14,857 bases of DNA from JBEINZ01 sp040377825 (GTDB taxonomy: Bacteria > Pseudomonadota > Alphaproteobacteria > Rhizobiales > Ancalomicrobiaceae): contig JBEINZ010000049.1 of assembly GCA_040377825.1 (NCBI GenBank), positions 1 through 14,857 of the forward strand, read 5' to 3'. A program made the translations under genes and the position numbers. Under the pieces are notes generated by a model. It was not told where the DNA came from, made no database searches, and was given only the letters and a program-made list of their open reading frames with translations. How positions within the stretch are numbered: position 1 is the first letter of the stretch; each line of letters starts with the position of its first letter. Positions 1 to 7,035 of this stretch are shown in pieces.

Positions 1-7
1 AGACCTT

Positions 8-58
8 GAGCCGGTCCTTTTCGTTCGGATCGAAGCGATCCGAACGGGACAGGCTCTA
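8..58. repeat. REP-like intergenic palindrome, family A, copy 1
   Basis: The core is a perfect stem: 11 bases at 22-32 pair with 36-46 around a 3-base centre (aag). Outer arms continue less perfectly, with GAGCC at 8-12 facing GGCTC at 52-56. The right arm 37-58 is the exact reverse complement of 14830-14851 at the other end of the window, so this is a repeated element. It lies just beyond the 3' end of pheT. Such long imperfect palindromes are typical of REP-type repeats in intergenic DNA of Rhizobiales. No coding capacity is seen. Confidence 0.8.
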
Positions 59-62
59 GCGA

Positions 63-94
63 GTGATGAGGCGGCAAACCAAGCCCCTCATCAC
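63..94 (-). terminator. hairpin at the 3' end of pheT
   Basis: GTGATGAGG (63-71) pairs with CCTCATCAC (86-94), and GGC/GCC can extend the stem inside the loop. On the minus strand the stem begins at the pheT stop codon. No T-run follows, so it is not a textbook intrinsic terminator. It may act as a 3' end stabiliser or a Rho-assisted terminator, together with palindrome family A just downstream. Confidence 0.4.
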
Positions 95-2511
95 CCCCGC
101 AACACCGCGCCCGTCGCCTTACCCACAGCCGCGACGATCTTGCCGGCGACCGCGTCGATTTCCTCGTCGGTCATGGTGCGGGCGGTTGGTTGCAGGGTCA
201 CTTCCAGGGCGATGGACTTTCGGCCTTCGCCAAGTGCCGGGCCGCGGAAGATGTCGAAGATCGCCGCGCCGGTGACCAGCGTCTTGTCGGCGCCGCGGGC
301 GGCCTTGAGGATGTTATCGGCCTCGACGGCTTCCTCCACCACGAAGGCGAAGTCGCGCTTGACGGGCAGCAGATCCGGGGCGTTGAGCGGACCTTTCGAG
401 CGGGTCGGGCGCGCCTTCGGCTCGGGGATCGCGTCGAGCAGGATCTCGAAGGCCGCGATCGGGCCGGTGACGTCGAGCGCCTCCAGGACCTTCGGATGCA
501 GTTCGCCGAAGGCCGCGACAACGGTTTGTGGGCCGAACTGCAACACGCCGGAGCGGCCGGGATGGAACCAGGCCGGCGCGGCGCGCGCGATCTGGATGCG
601 GTCGACCGGCGCGCCGAGCGCTTCCAGAACGGCGATGGCGTCGGCCTTGGCGTCCGCCCAATCGGCGACAGGCGCCGCGCCCGACCAATGCCGGCCGGTC
701 CCTTCCACGCGCGCGCCGCCGCGCCTGATGCCGGCGGCGGAGGTCTTCTGGTCGGCCGGGCGGTCGCCCTTGAAGATCTGGCCGACCTCGAACAGCGCGA
801 CATCAGCGATGCCACGATCGGCGTTGCGCTGGGCGGCCGCGGCGAGCGCGGGCAATAGGCTCGGACGCATGTCGCTGAGGTCCGCCGCGATCGGGTTGGC
901 GAGCGCGAGCGCCGCCGCGCCACCGCCGAAAAGTTCGGCCGAGCGCTTCGAAATGAATGACCACGTGACCGCTTCCAGCATGCCGCGCGCAGCGAGCGTG
1001 CGCTTCGCCTTGGCGCGGCGGATCTGTGGGAGGGTGAGGACGCGGCCGCCGATCGCGCCGAGCGAGGCGATCGGCTTCAGGGGCACGTTTTTCAGGCCGT
1101 GGATGCGCACGACCTCCTCGACAATGTCGGCCTTGCCATGTACATCCGCCCGCCACGAGGGCGGAGAGACGCGGAACGTGTCCGAGCGCGCGACCACGAG
1201 GAAGCCGAGGCGTTCCAGGATGTGCTTCACCTCGATCCAGGTGAGATCGAGCCCGGACAGACGCTTGACTTCTGACAGCGGGAATTCGATCGAGCGGCTC
1301 ATGTCGGGCGCGCGGCCGGCGACGACGGGCTCGGACGGCGTTCCGCCGCACAGTTCCAAGACCATCCGGGTGGCGAGATCGAGCCCGCCGGCGAGGAATT
1401 CGGGGTCTACCCCGCGCTCGAACCGGTAGCGCGCGTCCGAGATGATGCCGAGCCGGCGGCCGGTTTCGGCGATCGTCAGTGGCTCGAAATAGGCGCATTC
1501 GATGAAGACGTCGACGGTTGCCTCGGTGCAGCCGGAGGCCGCGCCGCCCATGATGCCGCCAAGGCCGAGCACGCCATTGTCGTCGGCGATGACGCACATG
1601 CGGTGGTCAACCTCGTAGGTGCGCCCGTCGAGCGCGACGAAGCTTTCGCCGGACCGGCCCATGCGCGCGCGCACGGTGCCCTTCAGCTTCGCGGCATCGA
1701 AGACGTGCAGCGGGCGGCCGTATTCGAGCGAGATGTAGTTGGTGATGTCGACAAGCGCGTTGATCGGCCGGAGGCCGACGGCGCGCAAGCGGCGCTGCAT
1801 CCAGGCCGGGCTCGGCCCGTTCTTGACGCCGCGCACCAGGCGACCGTGGAAGGCCGGGCATGCGATGGCCTCGCCGTCCTCAAAACCGAGCGCGACGCCG
1901 ATCGGCGAGGCGAATGCGCCGTGGACGGGGGCGATCGGCCGGTTTTTCAACTCCCCGAGATCGGCGGCGGCGAGATCGCGGGCAATGCCGCGCACGCCGG
2001 TGCAGTCGGCCCGGTTCGGCGTCAGGTTGATGTCGATCACCGGATCGTCGAGTTCGGCATAGACGGCGTAGGGCATACCGACCGGCGCGTCGGCCGGCAG
2101 GTCGAGGATGCCGTCGTGATCGTCGGAAAGTTCCAATTCGGCGCCCGAGCAAAGCATGCCGTGGCTTTCCACGCCGCGGATCGTGCCGACCGCGAGCGTG
2201 ATCTTCTTGCCGGGAATGTAGGTGCCCGGCGGGGAGAAGACCGACTTCATGCCCGCCCGCGCGTTGGGCGCGCCGCACACGACCTGGATCGGCTCGCCAG
2301 TGCCGGTATCGACCATGCACACCCTGAGGCGATCGGCATTCGGATGCTGCTCGGCGGAGACGACATAGGCGACGATAAAGGGCTTCAGCGCCTTCGCCCG
2401 ATCCTCGACGCCCTCGACTTCGAGGCCGACCATGGTCAGCGTCTCGGCGATCGCGTCGAGCGCGACGGTCGTCTCTAGGTGGTCCTTCAGCCAGGACAAT
2501 GTGAACTTCAT
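91..2511 (-). CDS. pheT: phenylalanyl-tRNA synthetase beta subunit
   Basis: Beta subunit of the cytoplasmic alpha2-beta2 phenylalanyl-tRNA synthetase, which charges tRNA-Phe; beta provides tRNA binding and editing. The 806 residues match the long bacterial form. The N-terminal tRNA-binding (OB-fold, EMAP-like) domain lies around residues 40-150 with the HPNADRLRVC signature near 56-65. The B3/B4 editing region follows in the middle (VDITNYISLEYGRPLHVFD). The B5 domain starts near 415 and is followed by the EEVVRIHGLKNVP stretch. The last ~95 residues form the FDX-ACB anticodon-binding domain (LPVKRDFAFVV ... GPALGEGRKSIALEVTLQP). The ATG at 2511 has GAGG about 7 nt upstream and begins with the family-typical MKFTLSWLKDHL. 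It is separated from pheS by one small membrane-protein gene, and all three are on the same strand. Complete, no defects seen. Confidence 0.97.
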   Translation of the reverse strand: MKFTLSWLKDHLETTVALDAIAETLTMVGLEVEGVEDRAKALKPFIVAYVVSAEQHPNADRLRVCMVDTGTGEPIQVVCGAPNARAGMKSVFSPPGTYIPGKKITLAVGTIRGVESHGMLCSGAELELSDDHDGILDLPADAPVGMPYAVYAELDDPVIDINLTPNRADCTGVRGIARDLAAADLGELKNRPIAPVHGAFASPIGVALGFEDGEAIACPAFHGRLVRGVKNGPSPAWMQRRLRAVGLRPINALVDITNYISLEYGRPLHVFDAAKLKGTVRARMGRSGESFVALDGRTYEVDHRMCVIADDNGVLGLGGIMGGAASGCTEATVDVFIECAYFEPLTIAETGRRLGIISDARYRFERGVDPEFLAGGLDLATRMVLELCGGTPSEPVVAGRAPDMSRSIEFPLSEVKRLSGLDLTWIEVKHILERLGFLVVARSDTFRVSPPSWRADVHGKADIVEEVVRIHGLKNVPLKPIASLGAIGGRVLTLPQIRRAKAKRTLAARGMLEAVTWSFISKRSAELFGGGAAALALANPIAADLSDMRPSLLPALAAAAQRNADRGIADVALFEVGQIFKGDRPADQKTSAAGIRRGGARVEGTGRHWSGAAPVADWADAKADAIAVLEALGAPVDRIQIARAAPAWFHPGRSGVLQFGPQTVVAAFGELHPKVLEALDVTGPIAAFEILLDAIPEPKARPTRSKGPLNAPDLLPVKRDFAFVVEEAVEADNILKAARGADKTLVTGAAIFDIFRGPALGEGRKSIALEVTLQPTARTMTDEEIDAVAGKIVAAVGKATGAVLRG

Positions 2512-2558
2512 CGGACGGCCTCGCGAGTAAACGTGTCTTGATCGGTTGGTCGGGATGG

Positions 2559-3059
2559 TCAGCGGAGCGCGACGGCGAACATTTGCAGCACGAGAAGCGG
2601 AACGAAGGCGAGCGTTGCGACGGTCGCGATCCTGAGCGCCCGGCGGTAGAAATTCTTGCGCAGCATGATCTGCGCGGACATGCGGGCTTGAATGGCCTCG
2701 GGACTTAACTCTTCGCCGGCCAAGAAATCATGCGAGCCGAAGAGTCGCGTCGAGCGCAGCAGCGCTGCGGCCATGACCGCGAAGAGGCTGGCCACGAGCG
2801 TCGCCGGCAGCGCCACGACGAGGCCGACGCCCATGCCGCCGATCAAGGCCGCGACCGCGATCATGATCGAGCAATGGATCAACAAGCCCATGATCTTGCT
2901 GTCGATCGCCTCAAGCTGGCGGTCGAGGAAGGCGTCCTGGTCGCGCCAATCGGCATGGCGCGCCATGGATTCGCGCATCCACATGTAATCGCTCTCGTCG
3001 CGTTCGCCGGCGAACGCGATGAGGGCAGTGTCGAGCATGGCGACCGCGCGATCGATCAT
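2559..3059 (-). CDS. small membrane protein of unknown function between pheS and pheT
   Basis: Family not recognised. The 166-residue protein has a charged N-terminal ~54 residues (acidic/basic, with DESDYMWMRESMARHADWRDQ). Two close hydrophobic segments follow at about 56-79 and 80-103, then a polar stretch with LSPEAIQARMSAQ, and a last hydrophobic segment at about 142-164. This suggests an inner-membrane protein with about three helices. The ATG at 3059 has GAGGAG about 10 nt upstream. It lies 47 nt before pheT and 72 nt after pheS on the same strand, so it is probably co-transcribed with them. Nothing in its sequence links it to aminoacylation; co-location is the only hint. No enzyme motif or metal site is visible. 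Confidence 0.85.
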   Translation of the reverse strand: MIDRAVAMLDTALIAFAGERDESDYMWMRESMARHADWRDQDAFLDRQLEAIDSKIMGLLIHCSIMIAVAALIGGMGVGLVVALPATLVASLFAVMAAALLRSTRLFGSHDFLAGEELSPEAIQARMSAQIMLRKNFYRRALRIATVATLAFVPLLVLQMFAVALR

Positions 3060-3131
3060 CGGTTTTGGGCTCCTCGTCGGATTGGGGTTCGGCGTGCTGG
3101 CTTGAACACGACGAACCCGCTCATAGCCGCC

Positions 3132-4220
3132 TCATACGGCGGAGCTGAGGCCGCCGAAGAGCGTCGGCATGTCGAGCGGGCGAAAGCCGTAATGTTTCAG
3201 CCAGCGGGCATCGGCATCGAAAAAGGCGCGCAGGTCCGACATGCCGTATTTCAGCATGGCGATGCGGTCGATGCCCATGCCCCAGGCAAAGCCCTGATAC
3301 TCATCGGGATCGATGCCGCCGAACTTCAGCACGTTCGGATGCACCATGCCGCAGCCGAGGATTTCCAGCCAATCGTTGCCCTCGCCGAAGCGGATCACCG
3401 GGCCGGACCGGTCGCAGCGGATGTCGACCTCCATGGACGGTTCCGTGAACGGGAAGAATGACGGCCGGAAGCGCATCTCGACATGGTCTACCTCGAAGAA
3501 GGCCTTGCAGAACTCTTCCAACAGCCACTTCATCGTGCCGATATTCGAAGTCTTGTCGATGACAAGGCCCTCGACCTGATGGAACATCGGCGTATGCGTT
3601 TGATCGCTGTCGCAGCGATAGGTGCGGCCCGGAATGATGACGCGGATCGGCGGCTTCTGCGTCTGCATGGTGCGGATCTGCACCGGCGACGTATGCGTGC
3701 GCAGCAGCATCCGCTCGCCGTCTTCCTTCGGGTGAAAGAAAAACGTGTCGTGCATTTCCCGCGCGGGATGGCCGACGGGGAAGTTGAGGGCGGTGAAGTT
3801 GTAGTAATCGGTCTCGATATCCGGGCCTTCGGCGACGGCAAAGCCGAGATCGGCGAAGATCGCGGTCAACTCGTCGACGACCTGCGAAATCGGATGGATC
3901 CGGCCCTCATTGGCCGCGCTCGCGCGCATCGGCAAGGTGATGTCGACCGTTTCGCGAACGAGCCGAGCGGTCAGCGCGGCGTCCTTCAGGATTTCCTTGC
4001 GCGCGGCGAGCGCGTCGCCGACGGCGTCCTTGACCGCGTTGATCGCGGCGCCGAGCGCCTTGCGGTCCTCCGGCGCGGCCGCGCCGAGGAGTTTCATCTG
4101 CTCGGAAATAACGCCCTTCTTGCCAAGCGCGTGGACACGCACCGCCTCGAGCGCGGCTTCGTCCTCGGCCGTGGCAATGTCGGCGAGCAGGGTAGATGCG
4201 AGCGTATCGATATCCGTCAT
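3132..4220 (-). CDS. pheS: phenylalanyl-tRNA synthetase alpha subunit
   Basis: Catalytic alpha subunit of phenylalanyl-tRNA synthetase (class II). The 362 residues match the bacterial form. The N-terminal ~90 residues are a helical coiled-coil arm that contacts tRNA (LEAVRVHALGKKGVISEQMKLL). The catalytic core shows the class II motif 2 region (GRTYRCDSDQTHTPMFHQVEG) and motif 3 near the C-terminus (GWGMGIDRIAMLKYG in family form, here FAWGMGIDRIAMLKYGMSD). The frame stays open upstream to 4406, but that extension is low-complexity, runs across the rplT terminator and does not belong to the family. The ATG at 4220 giving MTDIDTLASTLL is therefore the start. Upstream of it only a weak SD-like run (ggggtc) is present. 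It opens the pheS - membrane protein - pheT group downstream of rpmI-rplT. Confidence 0.96.
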   Translation of the reverse strand: MTDIDTLASTLLADIATAEDEAALEAVRVHALGKKGVISEQMKLLGAAAPEDRKALGAAINAVKDAVGDALAARKEILKDAALTARLVRETVDITLPMRASAANEGRIHPISQVVDELTAIFADLGFAVAEGPDIETDYYNFTALNFPVGHPAREMHDTFFFHPKEDGERMLLRTHTSPVQIRTMQTQKPPIRVIIPGRTYRCDSDQTHTPMFHQVEGLVIDKTSNIGTMKWLLEEFCKAFFEVDHVEMRFRPSFFPFTEPSMEVDIRCDRSGPVIRFGEGNDWLEILGCGMVHPNVLKFGGIDPDEYQGFAWGMGIDRIAMLKYGMSDLRAFFDADARWLKHYGFRPLDMPTLFGGLSSAV

Positions 4221-4323
4221 CGTCGACCCCGAAAGTCTGGATTTTTCAGGCTCGCGCCGCGCGCAGCGACGCGTTCCGGCTTCTTGGCGACCGACGCGCG
4301 ATGTGACCGCGCGCAAACGAAAG

Positions 4324-4347
4324 AGCCCCACCGGCCGGCGGGGCTCC
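4324..4347 (-). terminator. intrinsic terminator after rplT
   Basis: On the minus strand GAGCCCC pairs with GGGGCTC (arms 4324-4330 and 4341-4347), with a GC-rich centre that can extend the stem. The stem is followed by TTTCGTTTG. It lies about 75 nt past the rplT stop and about 100 nt before the pheS start. It would end most rpmI-rplT transcripts, or act as an attenuator before pheS. No phe-rich leader peptide is evident between it and pheS. Confidence 0.7.
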
Positions 4348-4397
4348 ATCATCGATCGATCTCGATCCGGGGCGCCGACGGCCGCCCGATCAGCTGA

Positions 4398-4414
4398 CGG
4401 ATCCAATGGATCCG
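4398..4414. repeat. 17-bp perfect inverted repeat just past rplT
   Basis: Arms CGGATCCA and TGGATCCG flank one central base, starting 9 nt past the rplT stop codon. The spacing is too tight for an ideal RNA hairpin, although the outer pairs could fold. It may be a protein site, a processing site or chance. No function assigned. Confidence 0.4.
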
Positions 4415-4422
4415 CGCGGCGA

Positions 4423-4788
4423 TTACGCCGCGAGCGCCGACTGGGCCTTGCTGACGATGGCCTTGAACGCGTCCGGCTCGTTGATCGCGAGGTCCGAGAG
4501 AACCTTGCGGTCGACTTCGATGCCGGCCTTGTTCAGGCCGTCGATAAATCGGCTGTAGGTGAGGTTCCAATCGATCTCGCGGACGGCCGCGTTGATGCGC
4601 TGGATCCAGAGCGCGCGGAAATTCCGCTTCTTCACGCGCCGGTCGCGCGTGGCATATTGCATCGAGCGATCGACGGCCGCCTTGGCGGCGCGGATCGTAT
4701 TCTTGCGGCGGCCGTAGAAGCCCTTGGCCGCTTTGAGGACTTTCTTATGCTTCGCGTGGGCGGTCACGCCGCGTTTGACACGAGCCAT
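4423..4788 (-). CDS. rplT: 50S ribosomal protein L20
   Basis: Ribosomal protein L20 binds 23S rRNA early in 50S assembly, and in several bacteria it also represses its own operon. The protein has 121 residues with the family start MARVKRGVTAHAKHKKVLK. The very basic N-terminal extension (KGFYGRRKNTIRAAKAAVDR) precedes the globular C-terminal domain (NAAVREIDWNLTYSRFIDGLNKAGIEVDRKVLSDLAI). Length is normal. The ATG at 4788 has AAGGAG about 7 nt upstream. It follows rpmI by 63 nt on the same strand in the usual L35-L20 pair, and a hairpin terminator lies downstream. Confidence 0.98.
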   Translation of the reverse strand: MARVKRGVTAHAKHKKVLKAAKGFYGRRKNTIRAAKAAVDRSMQYATRDRRVKKRNFRALWIQRINAAVREIDWNLTYSRFIDGLNKAGIEVDRKVLSDLAINEPDAFKAIVSKAQSALAA

Positions 4789-4851
4789 GGCTGATCTCCT
4801 TCAAGGAAAAGTTGGGGCAGGCGGCGCGCCGCGGATTCGGCGCGCGCGGCA

Positions 4852-5052
4852 TCACGCGTAGGGCAGCATGTAGCGGCGGATGATCTTTCCGTCCGACTCG
4901 CTCAGCACCGTGGTGCCGCGCGCGTTGCGCACGAATTTCGCCGTCCGCTTGATCATGCCGTGACGCTTGCCAGCCTGCTGGGCCTTGACCTTGCCGGTGG
5001 CCGTGAGCTTGAAGCGCTTCTTGGCGCCGCTCTTGGTTTTCATTTTGGGCAT
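4852..5052 (-). CDS. rpmI: 50S ribosomal protein L35
   Basis: Ribosomal protein L35, a 66-residue basic component of the 50S subunit. It has the typical start MPKMKTKSGAKKRFKLTATGK, the internal KRHGMIKRT segment and the C-terminal KIIRRYMLPYA. The start at 5052 fits the family exactly; only a weak purine run (gagagag) lies upstream. It is the first gene of the rpmI-rplT pair, with a promoter-like sequence about 165 nt upstream. infC, the usual upstream neighbour in many bacteria, is not here. Confidence 0.97.
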   Translation of the reverse strand: MPKMKTKSGAKKRFKLTATGKVKAQQAGKRHGMIKRTAKFVRNARGTTVLSESDGKIIRRYMLPYA

Positions 5053-5212
5053 TTTGCTCTCTCATAGGTTGCGGCCGACGCATGCCGGATAAAGAGTTCC
5101 GGGCCGCGAGGATCGTTTAAGATCCGCGCGTGAACCCGCGTCGTCCTGAATGGAGTGGGTTCGAGCGTTCATGAACCGCCACGGCATGCCCGTACGCCGG
5201 TCGGTTCGAGAC
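5053..5212 (-). promoter_or_regulatory. structured 5' leader of rpmI-rplT
   Basis: The expected transcript start is near 5212, leaving about 160 untranslated nt before rpmI. On the minus strand the leader can form a stem from GAACCC/GGGTTC (5157-5162 with 5132-5137) and a second from GGATC/GATCC with flanking GC pairs (within 5105-5128, loop TTAAAC). L20 is known to bind its own leader mRNA and repress translation in other bacteria, so an autoregulatory leader is plausible. The match to known L20 leaders has not been tested. A short frame at 5062-5247 overlaps this region but has no protein-like features. Confidence 0.5.
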
Positions 5213-5217
5213 CGGCG
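5195..5217. repeat. 8-bp inverted repeat over the rpmI transcript start
   Basis: CGCCGGTC (5195-5202) and GACCGGCG (5210-5217) are separated by 7 bases. The repeat begins 1 nt past the -10 hexamer, so it covers the expected start site. It could be an operator, or the first hairpin of the leader if transcription begins at its edge. Confidence 0.55.
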
Positions 5218-5218
5218 A

Positions 5219-5247
5219 TTTATAGGCACGACTTTCGCAAAATGCAA
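5219..5247 (-). promoter_or_regulatory. sigma70-type promoter for rpmI-rplT
   Basis: On the minus strand a -35 TTGCAT (5242-5247) is followed by a 17-nt spacer and a -10 TATAAA (5219-5224). Spacing is ideal and both hexamers are close to consensus. The AT-rich -10 stands out in GC-rich DNA. It points at the rpmI-rplT leader. Confidence 0.75.
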
Positions 5248-5313
5248 CGTCTCGCGGGGGGATGTGTAGCGCGCGCACGATCTGCCCGTAGGAGATTACA
5301 AGAAGGCGCAGGG

Positions 5314-5444
5314 CGCGATGAGCCGATCAGGCCGTCTTCACCTGCTCATTACGCCGCGCGCGGCTTGATCTTTTCAAGGTCGGCGCAGATCTGGCGGCGG
5401 CGCTCCATCAGATCGTAATCGGCTTGCAGCCCCAGAAAGAACCC
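5314..5444. repeat. 131-bp direct repeat, left copy (higA 3' end)
   Basis: This stretch aligns without gaps to 10051-10181 at a constant offset of 4737 bp and in the same orientation. Over the 96 bases of shared coding sequence I count 87 identical. The downstream flank (5314-5348) also matches with scattered changes, and similarity ends sharply past 5444. The two copies bracket the accessory block. Confidence 0.85.
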
Positions 5445-5450
5445 CCTTGG
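5349..5450 (-). pseudogene. 3' remnant of a HigA-family antitoxin gene
   Basis: The minus strand encodes 33 codons and a stop: a short PR junction, then GFFLGLQADYDLMERRR, then QICADLEKIKPRAA. This aligns to residues 74-104 of the intact HigA encoded at 10086-10400. The N-terminal helix-turn-helix half and any start codon are missing. Upstream, the frame only runs back through a short junction segment towards the end of the GFA gene. The remnant keeps its own stop (TAA, against TGA in the full gene), and several differences change amino acids. It therefore looks like the end of a related but distinct higA allele rather than a very recent copy. It is not expected to be functional. Confidence 0.85.
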
Positions 5451-5467
5451 AAAAACACTCTTCGGTG

Positions 5468-5791
5468 TCAGTTTATTCCCCGCTGAGAGACGATGTGGTC
5501 CACCGACAGGAAGATGGAATCGGGTTCGATATCGTCTCTGTAATATAGCCGTGATCCGCAGACCTCACAGAAGCCATGGCTTATGTGCCGGCCGTCAGCA
5601 TCACCTTCAAAGACCGCATATGGTCCAATGGCTTCCAAGACTTGGCATAGAGCCCGCAGAACTTTCGTCTGGCCAGCGGCTGTCGCACGTCGGCATTCCA
5701 AGCACCCGCAGGCTACCAGTTCAGCGTTCGTCAGTGTGCAGCCGTATCGGAAGGCCCCACATTCGCATTGGCCTTCGATCCGTTGCTTCAT
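5468..5791 (-). CDS. GFA-family zinc protein (Mss4-like fold), probably C-terminally clipped
   Basis: This family is named for glutathione-dependent formaldehyde-activating enzyme, but most members are of unknown function and bind zinc. Of the 107 residues, the visible ligand set is C9xC11 (GQCECG), C28/C30 and C33 (ACGCLECRR) and C75xxC78 (FCEVCGSRLYYR), in the family order. The frequent His of the CHC motif is Gly here. Family members usually run to about 115-140 residues and end in a further strand region; this one stops at VDHIVSQRGIN, just before the higA remnant. The recombination boundary may therefore have cut it. The start ATG overlaps the stop of the MttB-like gene by 4 nt (ATGA), indicating translational coupling. 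Any role in formaldehyde or thiol-adduct handling is inferred from family name and context only. Confidence 0.75.
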   Translation of the reverse strand: MKQRIEGQCECGAFRYGCTLTNAELVACGCLECRRATAAGQTKVLRALCQVLEAIGPYAVFEGDADGRHISHGFCEVCGSRLYYRDDIEPDSIFLSVDHIVSQRGIN

Positions 5792-7035
5792 AAACTTGCT
5801 CTCCTGTGCAACTCAGCTGCAATTGAATGATCGAGCGGAATCGGAGGCGGAACGGGCTCAATGGCACGCGCATGCATTTTTGCCATTGCTTGCGCTTCGC
5901 GCTCGAACTTGCCAATCGACACGCATCGCCCTCGTTCGAGCCATCCTGCTGCGTGCAGGACGAAGTCGGCACCCGATATAGTAGCAGCGGACGTTGTGCG
6001 GCCACCCTCATAGCCGGCCTGTGCATCGTCGGCATTGGACGATGTCACGCCACCGTCGCCGCGAACCGGAACACCCAGCCGCCGTCCTAGCTGGACGGAA
6101 TAGAGTTGAACCAATTGTGAGACGGGATCCCCGAATGCGGGAAGCATGCTTCGCATTGAAAACGGGAATGCAAAAAGGCCAAAGATGACGGGCGTTCCTG
6201 GGGACCATAACTGCGTCAAGGCCAAGCCAGCGAGCGCCTCAGCGTAACCTTGGATGAGCGTTCCCGCGATCGTGACCGGTGATGTGGCGCCCATCATCAT
6301 GTAGGACGTCACCATAATGCCTTGGCGATGCCTGGCGATCGTTCGAAGGCACCGCAAGGCGTTTTCCTTATAGGTCAAAGGAGGGCTGGAGTTGATGAGG
6401 TGAAGTAGCTCGCACTCCGCCGGGCGCTCAGGTCGGTCGACCGCCAGCTTTGTCATGTCGATCACGGTCCGCGCGGCATCTGGTGAAGCGGTGCAGCCCA
6501 TGAAGGGTTTGTCCGAGCATTCAAGATGCGCAAGCGCCATCCGGACGGGCCTTGCAGCTTCAGAAATATCATTAATTACGCATATCATGTGCCCTGTGTT
6601 TGATAGGGCAGGCGATTGATGCGCACGTGCTACCAGCTTTCGATATTCCTCAAGCGACCCCATGCAGCGTCGCTGGTCGGCCAATTGCAGATTCGGGGCG
6701 CCATAGACCGGAGCAAAGACCGTGGGAGCGCTTGCTCCGACAACCGTGTCGTGGTTGGGATTTCTGGCGCGCAATCTGAACTCGGGTGGAGCAGTTGTTC
6801 GAACGACCGAACGCAACCAAGCTCCATCAAGGTGGACTCGGTCAACCTTGACGCGCATCCCATGCTCTCGCCACAGATCGAGGGTTTCCGGGTCGCTTTC
6901 GAAGCGAAGACCAACATCCGCAAGAACCTTGTCCGCTGCGCGCTCGATCTGGTCGAGTTCAGCCTCATCGACCGGTGCCAGGCTGCCAAGCCGCGTCGAT
7001 GTGAAGAGTCCATCAAGTGACAGTGTCTCACCCAT
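5788..7035 (-). CDS. MttB-superfamily methyltransferase, non-pyrrolysine, shortened
   Basis: This is the trimethylamine methyltransferase (MttB) superfamily, whose members move a methyl group from a quaternary or tertiary amine to a corrinoid protein. Of 415 residues, the clear family core is GAPNLQLAD at 112-120, MMGATSPVTIAGTLIQGYAEALAGLAL at 247-273 (cited as two motifs, MMGATSPVTIAG and GYAEALAGLAL), then PVIFG and the MRSMLPAFGDP stretch at 294-304. Next come GDGGVTSSNADDAQAGYEG at 326-344 and HAAGWLERGRC at 361-371. There is no in-frame TAG, so it belongs to the non-pyrrolysine branch. Typical members have about 480-510 residues. Here SIGKF at 373-377 is followed almost at once by a tail resembling the usual C-terminal end (PPPIPLDHSIAAELHRR), so roughly 80 residues appear to be missing. 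The start overlaps the upstream methyltransferase stop by 8 nt (ATGGGTGA). No corrinoid-binding partner is in the window, so the substrate is unknown. Confidence 0.82.
   Translation of the reverse strand: MGETLSLDGLFTSTRLGSLAPVDEAELDQIERAADKVLADVGLRFESDPETLDLWREHGMRVKVDRVHLDGAWLRSVVRTTAPPEFRLRARNPNHDTVVGASAPTVFAPVYGAPNLQLADQRRCMGSLEEYRKLVARAHQSPALSNTGHMICVINDISEAARPVRMALAHLECSDKPFMGCTASPDAARTVIDMTKLAVDRPERPAECELLHLINSSPPLTYKENALRCLRTIARHRQGIMVTSYMMMGATSPVTIAGTLIQGYAEALAGLALTQLWSPGTPVIFGLFAFPFSMRSMLPAFGDPVSQLVQLYSVQLGRRLGVPVRGDGGVTSSNADDAQAGYEGGRTTSAATISGADFVLHAAGWLERGRCVSIGKFEREAQAMAKMHARAIEPVPPPIPLDHSIAAELHRRASL

Noticed and set aside
140..1429. Long open frame on the plus strand opposite pheT, and similar ones opposite pheS, the HyuA-like and HerA-like genes
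   Set aside because: These are shadows of GC-rich genes: low-complexity Arg/Ala/Ser-rich translations with no family features.
4221..4406. N-terminal extension of pheS to an ATG at 4406
   Set aside because: It would add 62 residues unlike the family, and runs across the rplT terminator hairpin. The ATG at 4220 matches the normal PheS start.
5195..5217. Sequence resembling a tRNA T-arm (stem around GGTTCGA)
   Set aside because: The 7-base loop is out of phase with the T-loop consensus, there is no acceptor, D or anticodon arm nearby, and it fits better as an inverted repeat at the promoter.
5788..7035. Pyrrolysine-containing MttB
   Set aside because: No in-frame amber codon occurs; the frame is open throughout and ends at TGA, so it belongs to the non-pyrrolysine branch.
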